35,550 nucleotides of DNA from Clostridia bacterium (GTDB lineage: Bacteria; Bacillota; Clostridia; Oscillospirales; CAG-272): positions 1-35,550 of the forward strand of contig JAFTOB010000049.1 in NCBI GenBank assembly GCA_017451545.1, in the 5' to 3' direction. Shown here in pieces: positions 25,264 through 32,127 of the stretch; position 1 is the first letter of the stretch, and the number at the start of each line of letters is the position of its first letter. Position numbers and translations under genes: made by a program. The notes below the pieces were generated by a model. It was given only the letters and a program-made list of their open reading frames with translations. It was not told the origin of the DNA and did no database searches.

Positions 25264-26913
25264 ATGAAAAAGAAAGGTATACCCGTTGCAGTTGCCGTTG
25301 CTATCGTCGTTGCGGCTATGCTTGGAGTTATCGGTCTTGTTGTATTTGATATGGCGCAAAGAGGATGGAAGGTGGATTCCGGAAATCTTGCGAAGGCAGG
25401 CGTTATTTTTGCGGGTCTGCTCATTACTCTCGTTAAGCTTTTGATGGGAATGGGAAATTCTCGGTCATTGAAGCTTTATGAGAGGTCTTACGCAAAGGAG
25501 ATCGGCAATGCTTTTGCCCGCTCCGACAGCAAAAAGCACCGAAAGCAGCTGCTTCGTGCGCTGGCGCTTTACAACGAAAACAAGTACGACGCGGCGCTGA
25601 AGCTGCTTGATGAGCTTGAGGGGCATTGTGACACCCGCGACGATTACTGCGCTGTGCTTTTGTTCCGTGCCATTTGCTACGCCGAGATCGGTCACCTTGA
25701 GGTGGCTGTTAAGGAATATGAGTCCCTGCTTCGGTATAACGAAAAGCAGGCCACCGCCTGGTCGAATCTCGGAAATTTGAAAACCAAGCTCGGAAAAAGA
25801 AAAGAAGCTCTGGAGTGCTATGAAAATGCGCTTCGGTATGATCCTGAAAACGCTTACGCCCACAATAATCTTGCTCAGGCGTATCTTGCGGACGGCGAGT
25901 GGCTGAAGGTTATTGCCCCTGCCGAGCGCGCGCTGGAGCTTAAAGATAATCTTTATCCCGCGGATTCGGCATTGGCCATTGCCTATCACGCACTCGGAAA
26001 CTCTGAAAAGAGCAAGCGGCATTTCGACCGCGCGGTCATGGGCGGCTCGAAGGCTGACAATATTATTTATGCCATGCGCAGCATTGACGAGGGTAAGAAT
26101 CCCTTTGGCAGCACTGCGGTAAAAAGCGATATCGATCGGGCCATTGGGTTTATTCAGCGCGACACGGCCCGTCCTATGGTTCGGATCAGCCTTCCCGCGC
26201 CCGAGGACGGCAACAAATCCCGTTTTGGCGGCGCGCCCGTTGATGAGAACGTTCCTCTTGACAGCAACGGCAAAAAGATGCATCTTCTGGCGGCCATCTG
26301 GTGCTCGGAGATCCACGGCATTCCCGATTTTCCCGAAAAGGGAGTTCTGCGCTTTTATATTGCCGACAACGATTGCTACGGTCTTGATTTCGACAATCCC
26401 ACCGCGCAGAAGGATTTCCGCGTTCTCTACGATGAGGATGAGGACAAATTTGACGAGTGTGTCGCCGACGATCCCGAAATATCGGAGAATTTCCCCGTTT
26501 CCGCCGGTCTGCACGTCAGACTTACACCGACCATGAGCAGTATGCTTTGCATGGACTACGGATTTGAGGATGCCGTTAACGCTGCTTTGCGAAAGGCGGG
26601 TATTGAGGAGGGGCTTGACGGACTTTCCGATGAGGACAGCGATCTCATATATGAGAAAAACAGCTACGGCGGTCACCGCGTGGGCGGTTATCCCTGCTTT
26701 GAGCAGGCCGATCCCCGCGAGTGCGACGACGAGCTTAAAAAGTATGACGTTCTGCTTTTGCAGATCGTGAGTCACGCCATTCCCGACGAGAACGGTCACG
26801 AAAAATATATTATTATGTTCGGCGACGAGGGCGGATGCCAATTCTTCATCCCCCGTGAGAAGCTGCGCAACCGTGATTTTTCCGATATCCTTTATAATTG
26901 GGATTGCGGTTGA
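25264..26913 (+). CDS. Membrane-anchored TPR protein fused to a YwqG/DUF1963 domain
   Basis: The protein has 549 residues. Two N-terminal transmembrane helices (about 7-28 and 42-60) are followed by TPR repeats (about 95-265, e.g. ATAWSNLGNLKTKLGKRKEALECYENAL). The C-terminal half (about 300-549) matches the YwqG/DUF1963 pattern: SRFGGAPVDE, HLLAAIWC, GFEDAVN, HRVGGYPCFEQADPR, LLLQIVSH, IMFGDEGGCQFFI and DFSDILYNWDCG. TPRs bind partner proteins; the role of YwqG domains is not established. There is no clear ribosome binding site; translation probably depends on the gene four bases upstream. The combination of membrane anchor, TPR and YwqG in one chain is notable. Confidence 0.85.
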   Translation: MKKKGIPVAVAVAIVVAAMLGVIGLVVFDMAQRGWKVDSGNLAKAGVIFAGLLITLVKLLMGMGNSRSLKLYERSYAKEIGNAFARSDSKKHRKQLLRALALYNENKYDAALKLLDELEGHCDTRDDYCAVLLFRAICYAEIGHLEVAVKEYESLLRYNEKQATAWSNLGNLKTKLGKRKEALECYENALRYDPENAYAHNNLAQAYLADGEWLKVIAPAERALELKDNLYPADSALAIAYHALGNSEKSKRHFDRAVMGGSKADNIIYAMRSIDEGKNPFGSTAVKSDIDRAIGFIQRDTARPMVRISLPAPEDGNKSRFGGAPVDENVPLDSNGKKMHLLAAIWCSEIHGIPDFPEKGVLRFYIADNDCYGLDFDNPTAQKDFRVLYDEDEDKFDECVADDPEISENFPVSAGLHVRLTPTMSSMLCMDYGFEDAVNAALRKAGIEEGLDGLSDEDSDLIYEKNSYGGHRVGGYPCFEQADPRECDDELKKYDVLLLQIVSHAIPDENGHEKYIIMFGDEGGCQFFIPREKLRNRDFSDILYNWDCG

Positions 26914-26930
26914 GTTGATGATATTTTTGT

Positions 26931-26978
26931 TCGAGAAACTTTTTGCAAAAAGCTTCTCAAACTCTTCAAAAAACTTTT
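26931..26978 (+). repeat. Palindromic repeat fragment
   Basis: GAGAAACTTTTT (26933-26944) pairs with AAAAAGCTTCTC (26947-26958) with one A-C mismatch, followed by an AAACTCTTCAAAAAAC tail. The design and sequence match the last unit of the array at 28595-28635. It could end transcription of the TPR gene weakly. The rest of the 26914-27180 spacer contains no gene I can support. Confidence 0.5.
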
Positions 26979-27012
26979 ATGCATTGATTAATTTAAATGG
27001 GTAGTTTATCCT

Positions 27013-27040
27013 TCAAAATTTGCTCGGTCGCAAATTTTGA
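27013..27040. repeat. AT-rich inverted repeat
   Basis: TCAAAATTTGC (27013-27023) and its exact complement GCAAATTTTGA (27030-27040) form an 11-bp stem with the loop TCGGTC. A weaker GTCGGG/CCCGAC stem (27082-27087 with 27099-27104) follows. The role is unknown; both lie in a 300-bp spacer without genes. Confidence 0.5.
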
Positions 27041-27180
27041 GTGGTCATATCAGCTAATTTTATCGCGCTCTCGCAGATGCGGTCGGGTGAAAACTCCTCC
27101 CGACGCGCCGTGACGGATATTTTGCTTTGCTATATTTTATGGTAAAACTTAATTGATTTCCGATTTACCGAGAGATCATC

Positions 27181-27222
27181 AATAAATAACGGCACCTGCG
27201 GGTGCAGGTGCCGTTATTTATT
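27181..27222 (-). terminator. Terminator of the HIT gene
   Basis: A perfect 19-bp inverted repeat, 27181-27199 with 27204-27222 around GGGT, has a GC-rich core (CGGCACCTGC) and an AT-rich base. On the minus strand it ends in a T-rich tract. It overlaps the last two bases of the HIT stop codon. Confidence 0.9.
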
Positions 27223-27559
27223 AACCCATATTTTCGGGGAGCTTTTTGCCGCCGAGAATGTGGAAGTGCAGGTGCTTGACGGTCTGACAGCCGTCCTCGC
27301 CGCAGTTGTTGATTATGCGGTAGCCGTTTGTCAGTCCCATCTGCGCGGCGATCTCGGGGATGGCCTCGAAGATCTTTGCGACGTACACGCTGTTTTGTGC
27401 GTCGATCTTATCGGCACAGCAGATGTGGGTCTTGGGTACGACGAGCACGTGGACGGGAGCCTGGGGGTTGATATCCTTGAAGGCGTAGACGTTTTCGTCC
27501 TCGTAGACCTTGGCCGAGGGGATGTCCCCTGCAATTATTTTACAAAACAAGCAATCCAT
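27221..27559 (-). CDS. HIT family nucleotide-binding protein
   Basis: Histidine triad proteins of the HinT type hydrolyse purine nucleoside phosphoramidates and AMP-lysine conjugates. The 112-residue product starts CLFCKIIAGDIPSAKVYED and has the triad in HLHFHILGG near residues 95-103, the HxHxH signature. The Cys pair at the N-terminus is as in Gram-positive HIT proteins. AAAGGA nine bases upstream is the ribosome binding site. It is divergent from the amidohydrolase gene; their shared spacer holds CGTGGT (27575-27580) and ACCACG (27598-27603) as an inverted repeat. Confidence 0.96.
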   Translation of the reverse strand: MDCLFCKIIAGDIPSAKVYEDENVYAFKDINPQAPVHVLVVPKTHICCADKIDAQNSVYVAKIFEAIPEIAAQMGLTNGYRIINNCGEDGCQTVKHLHFHILGGKKLPENMG

Positions 27560-27643
27560 TTTTTATTTTCCTTTCGTGGTTTATGTATTTATATTTTACC
27601 ACGGGAGGGCGGTAAAGTCAACCGAAACAGAGGAAAAAATCAA

Positions 27644-28450
27644 ATGTACAGGATCTTTGATATTCACACGCACACCTATCCTCCGGTGATCGCGCAAAAG
27701 GCGGTGACCAATCTCAACGCTTTTTACGAGTTTGTGTCCGAGGGGCAGGGAATTTACGATGAGCTTGAGGCCGAGTGGAAAAAGCACGGCGGCGTCGGTA
27801 TGCTGCTTTTCTCGGTGGCCACCAACCCTCATCAGGTGCAGAAGGTCAACGACGGCATAGCCGCCTTGGTCAAGCATTCAAAAGAAAACGGCTTTCTGAC
27901 CCGCGGCTTTGCGGGAATGCATCAGGATTTTCCCGATTTTGAGGCCGAGATCGACCGCGCCGAGCAGATAGGGCTTCAGGGCGTAAAGATCCATCCCGAC
28001 ATTCAGGGCGTGGATATTGACGACCCGCGACTTCTGAGGCTTTACGAGATACTTGAGGGTCGGATGCCCGTCTATTTCCATATGGGCGACAACCGTCCGC
28101 AGTACCGTTTTTCCGAGACCGACAAGCTGGTTCGTGTGAAAAAGATGTTCCCGAAGCTTGAGGTGGTGGCGGCTCATCTTGGCGGCTACAAGGCTTGGGA
28201 GGAGGCGCACAAGCTCGCGGATCTCGACGGCATCTGGTTTGACACGTCAAGCGCGATCTGGGCTATCACACCCGAGTACGCGGGCGAGCTTATCCATATG
28301 CTGGGCACCGAGCGGGTGATGTTTGGAACAGATTATCCCGTTATGCTTCCCGAGCACGAGATCGAGAGGCTTTTGGCCATCGACCTTACCGAAAAGGAGC
28401 GCGAGGACATTTTCTGCAATAACGCGCTGAGATTTTTGCATATAAATTGA
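27644..28450 (+). CDS. Amidohydrolase-family metal-dependent hydrolase
   Basis: The 268-residue TIM-barrel protein is of the amidohydrolase 2 type. The first metal ligands are in FDIHTHTYP (residues 5-13). Further motifs in order are GVKIHPDIQG, MPVYFHMGDN, VVAAHLGG (metal-binding His) and MFGTDYPVM (catalytic Asp). These appear in enzymes that hydrolyse or decarboxylate a range of substrates, so the reaction cannot be assigned. The ATG at 27644 is preceded by AGAGG; longer frames upstream overlap the HIT gene on the other strand and are rejected. It ends 10 bases before a hairpin array. Confidence 0.85.
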   Translation: MYRIFDIHTHTYPPVIAQKAVTNLNAFYEFVSEGQGIYDELEAEWKKHGGVGMLLFSVATNPHQVQKVNDGIAALVKHSKENGFLTRGFAGMHQDFPDFEAEIDRAEQIGLQGVKIHPDIQGVDIDDPRLLRLYEILEGRMPVYFHMGDNRPQYRFSETDKLVRVKKMFPKLEVVAAHLGGYKAWEEAHKLADLDGIWFDTSSAIWAITPEYAGELIHMLGTERVMFGTDYPVMLPEHEIERLLAIDLTEKEREDIFCNNALRFLHIN

Positions 28451-28460
28451 GCTTGTGTTT

Positions 28461-28637
28461 AGGGGGAACCCCCACTTGTGTGTTCCCCCTCTGCCAAGCT
28501 GCGCTTGTCATTCACCCCCCTCGTGGCGCTTTGAGGCATCAGGGGATTTCGCTCTCTGCGGAGAGCGACCAACGCACCGCGCGTTGGATCCGCGCAAGCT
28601 TTTTGGAAAAAGCTTGGCAAAAACTTTTCAAAAATAA
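28461..28637 (+). repeat. Array of five palindromes upstream of leuS
   Basis: Perfect hairpins follow one another: AGGGGGAAC/GTTCCCCCT (28461-28490), CAAGC/GCTTG (28495-28507), CGCTCTC/GAGAGCG (28550-28567), CCAACGC/GCGTTGG (28569-28587), and CAAGCTTTTT/AAAAAGCTTG (28595-28616) followed by CAAAAACTTTTC. The last unit has a relative at 26933-26958. This is a composite dispersed intergenic element rather than a gene. The first hairpin may help end the amidohydrolase transcript. No T-box features are present before leuS. Confidence 0.65.
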
Positions 28638-28662
28638 AATAAGTATATAAATGGAGAAAGAC

Positions 28663-31065
28663 ATGAAACACGATTTTAGAACCATTGAGAAAAAATGGCA
28701 GGATCGGTGGGATGCCGAAAAGGCATTTGCCGCCGTGGACGGCTCCGACAAGGAGAAGTTCTATGCCCTCGTTGAGTTCCCCTATCCCTCGGGCGCAGGT
28801 ATGCACGTCGGTCACATCAAGGCTTATTCGGGCCTTGAGGTCGTCTCGCGCAAGCGCCGCATGCAGGGCTACAACGTCCTGTTCCCCATAGGCTTTGACG
28901 CCTTCGGTCTGCCCACCGAGAACTACGCTATCAAAACGGGTATGCACCCCCGCACCGTCACCGACAAGAACATCGAAAAGTTCAGCTCCCAGCTTCGCCG
29001 CGTCGGCTTTTCCTTTGACTGGGATCGCGTGATCGACACCACCGAGGAGGATTACTACAAATGGACCCAGTGGATCTTCCTCAAGCTCTTTGAGAAGGGC
29101 CTCGCCTTCCGCGACAAGACACTTGTCAACTACTGCCCCCACTGCAAGGTCGTTCTCTCCAACGAGGACTCCCAGGGCGGTAAGTGCGATATCTGCCACT
29201 CCGACGTTGTGCAGAAGTCCAAGGACGTTTGGTATCTGCGCATAACCGAGTATGCCGACAAGCTCCTTGAGGGACTTGAGGAGGTGGATTATCTCCCCAC
29301 TGTCAAGCAGCAGCAGGTCAACTGGATCGGCAAGTCCACCGGTGCATTCGTCAACTTTGAGGTTCCCGGAACCGATGAGAAGCTCCGCATCTACACCACC
29401 CGTCCCGACACTCTCTTCGGCGTTACCTTTATGGTTATGGCTCCCGAGCATCCCATGCTCGATAAGTACGCCGACAGGATCGCAAATATGCAGGAGGTGC
29501 TTGATTACCGCACCGTCTGCGCCAAGAAGACCGAGTTTGAGCGTACTCAGCTCGTCAAGGAAAAGACCGGCGTGAAGCTCGACGGTCTGACCGCAAAGAA
29601 CCCTCTGACCGGCAAGGAGATCCCGATCTTTATTTCCGACTACGTTATGATGGGCTACGGAACGGGTGCTATTATGGCCGTTCCCGCCCACGATCAGCGC
29701 GACTGGGAGTTTGCAAAGAAGTTCGGCGTTGATATTATCGAGGTCATCAAGGGCGGAAATATTGAAGAAGAGGCCTACGCCGGCGACGGTGAGATGGTCA
29801 ATTCCGGTTTCCTCAACGGTTACACCAACAAAAAGGACAGCATCGCCCGCGCCATCGAGGAATTGACCAAGCTCGGTTGCGGCGAGATGGGTGTTCAGTA
29901 TAAGATGAAGGACTGGGCGTTCAACCGTCAGCGTTACTGGGGCGAGCCGATTCCAATCGTGCACTGCCCGCATTGCGGCATGGTCGGCGTTCCCTACGAG
30001 GAGCTGCCCCTGCGCCTGCCCAAGGTCGAGAACTTTGAGCCCGGCTCGGACGGCGAGAGCCCCCTTGCGAAGATCGAGTCCTTCGTCAACTGCAAGTGCC
30101 CCGTTTGCGGCAAGGACGCAAAGCGCGAGACCGACACCATGCCCCAGTGGGCAGGCTCGTCCTGGTACTTCCTGCGCTATATCGATCCCCACAACACCGA
30201 GTGCCTGGCCGATCCCGACAAGCTGAAGTATTGGATGGCGGTCGACTGGTACAACGGCGGTATGGAGCACGTTACGAGACATATGATCTACTCACGTTTC
30301 TGGTACCGCTTCCTTTACGATCTGGGCGTCGTTCCCGTTGCCGAGCCCTACAAGAAGCGTACCGCTCAGGGTCTGATCCTCGGACCCGACGGTGAGAAGA
30401 TGTCAAAGTCCAAGGGCAACGTGGTTGACCCTAACGTGGTTGTTGACGAGTTCGGTGCCGACGTGCTTCGCGTTTACATCCTCTTTATGGGTGATTACGA
30501 GAAGGCCGCTCCCTGGAACGAGAGCTCCATGCGCGGATGCAAGCGCTTCCTCGACCGTATTGCCGGCCTGACCGACATGGCAAGCGGCAAGGGCGAGACT
30601 CCCGCCATTACCAAGAGCATTCACAAGACCCTGAAGAAGGTCACAGAGGACATTGAGAACATGAAGTTCAACACGGCCATTGCCGCCATGATGACTCTGA
30701 TCAACGATATTTACGATTGCGGCAAGCTGACGAACGACGAGCTTGGCGTGGTTGCACGTATGCTTTGCCCCTTCGCTCCCCATATTTCGGAGGAGATCTG
30801 GGAGATGCTCGGACACAAGGATCTCTGCTCGCTGGCACAGTGGCCCGAGTACGATGAGACCAAGACCGTGGACAACACCGTTGAGGTTGCCGTTCAGATC
30901 AACGGCAAGCTCCGCGCCACCGTCGAGCTGCCCCTCAACTGCGACAAGGATGTTGCCATTGCCACCGCGAAGGCCGACGAGCGCGTCGCACCCCTTATCG
31001 AGGGCAAGACTATCGTAAAGGAAATTTCCGTGCCTAACCGCATTGTCAATATTGTTGTAAGATAA
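28663..31065 (+). CDS. leuS: Leucyl-tRNA synthetase
   Basis: LeuRS charges tRNA-Leu. The 800-residue class I synthetase has the HIGH-type motif HVGH at residues 48-51 and KMSKS at 579-583. The CP1 editing domain lies between, with the Thr-rich TTRPDTLFGVTF and the conserved AVPAHDQRD. Zinc-binding-like Cys clusters appear as CPHC and CDIC and again as CPHCG and CPVCG. Anticodon-binding and C-terminal domains end in RIVNIVVR. The in-frame ATG at 28651 forms part of the ribosome binding site (GGAG at 28653-28656), so 28663, six bases later, is the start. Codon use is strongly biased, as expected for high expression. Unlike many Firmicutes leuS genes it has no visible T-box leader. Confidence 0.97.
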   Translation: MKHDFRTIEKKWQDRWDAEKAFAAVDGSDKEKFYALVEFPYPSGAGMHVGHIKAYSGLEVVSRKRRMQGYNVLFPIGFDAFGLPTENYAIKTGMHPRTVTDKNIEKFSSQLRRVGFSFDWDRVIDTTEEDYYKWTQWIFLKLFEKGLAFRDKTLVNYCPHCKVVLSNEDSQGGKCDICHSDVVQKSKDVWYLRITEYADKLLEGLEEVDYLPTVKQQQVNWIGKSTGAFVNFEVPGTDEKLRIYTTRPDTLFGVTFMVMAPEHPMLDKYADRIANMQEVLDYRTVCAKKTEFERTQLVKEKTGVKLDGLTAKNPLTGKEIPIFISDYVMMGYGTGAIMAVPAHDQRDWEFAKKFGVDIIEVIKGGNIEEEAYAGDGEMVNSGFLNGYTNKKDSIARAIEELTKLGCGEMGVQYKMKDWAFNRQRYWGEPIPIVHCPHCGMVGVPYEELPLRLPKVENFEPGSDGESPLAKIESFVNCKCPVCGKDAKRETDTMPQWAGSSWYFLRYIDPHNTECLADPDKLKYWMAVDWYNGGMEHVTRHMIYSRFWYRFLYDLGVVPVAEPYKKRTAQGLILGPDGEKMSKSKGNVVDPNVVVDEFGADVLRVYILFMGDYEKAAPWNESSMRGCKRFLDRIAGLTDMASGKGETPAITKSIHKTLKKVTEDIENMKFNTAIAAMMTLINDIYDCGKLTNDELGVVARMLCPFAPHISEEIWEMLGHKDLCSLAQWPEYDETKTVDNTVEVAVQINGKLRATVELPLNCDKDVAIATAKADERVAPLIEGKTIVKEISVPNRIVNIVVR

Positions 31066-31080
31066 ATTTGCAAAATACTA

Positions 31081-31109
31081 TTGACAAGGGAAAATTTTTG
31101 TAGTATAAT
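31081..31109 (+). promoter_or_regulatory. Promoter of rpsU
   Basis: TTGACA (31081-31086) and TATAAT (31104-31109) with a 17-bp spacer lie 15 bp after the leuS stop codon. Confidence 0.9.
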
Positions 31110-31161
31110 ATAGTGTATTCGTCCGAATACATCTTCAAATGCGAGGGGAGGGAAACAGAAA

Positions 31162-31338
31162 ATGGCAGAAATTAAGGTCAGAGAGGGCGAGTCCCTTGAC
31201 AGCGCTCTGCGTCGCTTTAAGCGTCAGACCGCCAGAGACGGCACACTCACCGAGCTTCGCAAGAGAGAGCATTACGAGAAGCCCAGCGTAAAGCGCAAAA
31301 AGAAGTCCGAGGCTGCGAGAAAACGCAAGTATAAATAA
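31162..31338 (+). CDS. rpsU: 30S ribosomal protein S21
   Basis: The 58-residue, very basic protein reads [19 protein letters not shown] and ends [13 protein letters not shown], which is S21. S21 sits on the 30S platform near the anti-Shine-Dalgarno and aids initiation. GGGGAGGG about nine bases before the ATG is a strong ribosome binding site. It is monocistronic, with its own promoter and a strong terminator. Confidence 0.97.
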   Translation: MAEIKVREGESLDSALRRFKRQTARDGTLTELRKREHYEKPSVKRKKKSEAARKRKYK

Positions 31339-31389
31339 GTCGGAATCTTGTCTTGCAATGCTTTCTTTGCGAAAGCCGTCGCAAGTAAT

Positions 31390-31426
31390 AAAAAGCACGA
31401 GCGAACTTTGTTCGCTCGTGCTTTTT
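31390..31426. terminator. Terminator of rpsU
   Basis: A perfect 17-bp inverted repeat (31390-31406 with 31410-31426, loop TTT) has core GCACGAGCGAAC. It ends in TTTTT on the plus strand and begins in AAAAA, so it could work in both directions. Confidence 0.95.
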
Positions 31427-31484
31427 GCCTTCTGAAGCGCAGTTGGATTTTACAATTTTAATTGACATTTTTGCAAAAAAAGTC

Positions 31485-31513
31485 TTGACAATGTGTTGGT
31501 TGTGTGATATAAT
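31485..31513 (+). promoter_or_regulatory. Promoter of the small lipoprotein gene
   Basis: TTGACA (31485-31490) and TATAAT (31508-31513) are 17 bp apart. A second TTGACA at 31462-31467 has no matching -10. Confidence 0.9.
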
Positions 31514-31555
31514 TGTGTATACAAATCCCGTGAGGGAAAATTTATGGAGGAAAAT

Positions 31556-31897
31556 ATGAAGACTATCAGAATCACAGCTTGCGTTCTTCTTGCTGCACTC
31601 TTTCTTACCGTTATGGTAAGCTGCGGCGGAGGCAACGATCCTTCTCTTGTCGGTGAATGGGTCGCAGAGGTTGAAGGTATGGAGATGACCTTCGCGTTCA
31701 ACGAGGACGGAACCGGAACAATGGGATCTATGGGTGTAAACTTTGAAACCACCTATAAGGTTGTAGACGGTGACACTGTTGAAATTACCATGAATATGAT
31801 GGGCGAGACCGAGACCACCGAGTTTACTTACAAGATCGAGGGCGATAAGCTTTCTCTCACTGCTGATGGCGAGACCCTCGTATTCACCAAGAAATAA
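31556..31897 (+). CDS. Small lipoprotein with a beta-rich domain
   Basis: The product is 113 residues. The lipoprotein signal ends in the lipobox VMVSC near residue 23, followed by GGG and a short linker. The body is a single beta-rich domain starting SLVGEWVAEVEG, with alternating strands and a DGTGTMGS turn, like the DUF5640/lipocalin-like domains common in clostridial lipoproteins. The C-terminal unit of the WG-repeat lipoprotein (minus strand, 4274-5872) has a similar layout. GGAGG at 31546-31550 lies after an in-frame ATG at 31544, so 31556 is the start. Function unknown. It has its own promoter and terminator. Confidence 0.85.
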   Translation: MKTIRITACVLLAALFLTVMVSCGGGNDPSLVGEWVAEVEGMEMTFAFNEDGTGTMGSMGVNFETTYKVVDGDTVEITMNMMGETETTEFTYKIEGDKLSLTADGETLVFTKK

Positions 31898-31907
31898 GTT
31901 ATATTTG

Positions 31908-31946
31908 AACGAATCCCACCGTGAAATGCGGTGGGATTCGTTTTTT
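31908..31946 (+). terminator. Terminator of the small lipoprotein gene
   Basis: AACGAATCCCACCG (31908-31921) pairs perfectly with CGGTGGGATTCGTT (31929-31942), followed by a T run to 31946. Confidence 0.95.
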
Positions 31947-31970
31947 GATTGAGCGGTCGATAGATTGTGC

Positions 31971-31999
31971 TTGACAACCGGCTTGATTTGCTATATAAT
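31971..31999 (+). promoter_or_regulatory. Promoter of glnN
   Basis: TTGACA (31971-31976) and TATAAT (31994-31999) with a 17-bp spacer. The resulting leader is about 120 bases long. It contains CGGAAA/TTTCCG (about 32034-32050) and, ending seven bases before the Shine-Dalgarno, GCCGC/GCGGC (32099-32111). No terminator and no clear ANTAR-type hexaloop pair were found in it. Confidence 0.85.
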
Positions 32000-32127
32000 T
32001 ATTATGTATTTTCTCAATTAAACTTAGATTGCGCGGAAATTTATTTTCCGGTGTTGGCGGATTATTCGTCCGAACAAATGCGCTTTAAAACTATTTATGC
32101 CGCAGGGCGGCAGAATTGGAGATAAGA

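Noticed and set aside
27260-27643. N-terminal extension of the amidohydrolase
   Set aside because: It would overlap the HIT gene on the other strand; a ribosome binding site and the FDIHTH motif place the start at 27644.
28451-28662. T-box or leucine leader before leuS
   Set aside because: No AGAGAG, GGTGG or T-box sequence is present; the region is filled by palindromic repeats.
28459-30282. Long minus-strand frame opposite leuS
   Set aside because: Antisense shadow of a highly biased gene; the plus strand encodes a complete leucyl-tRNA synthetase.
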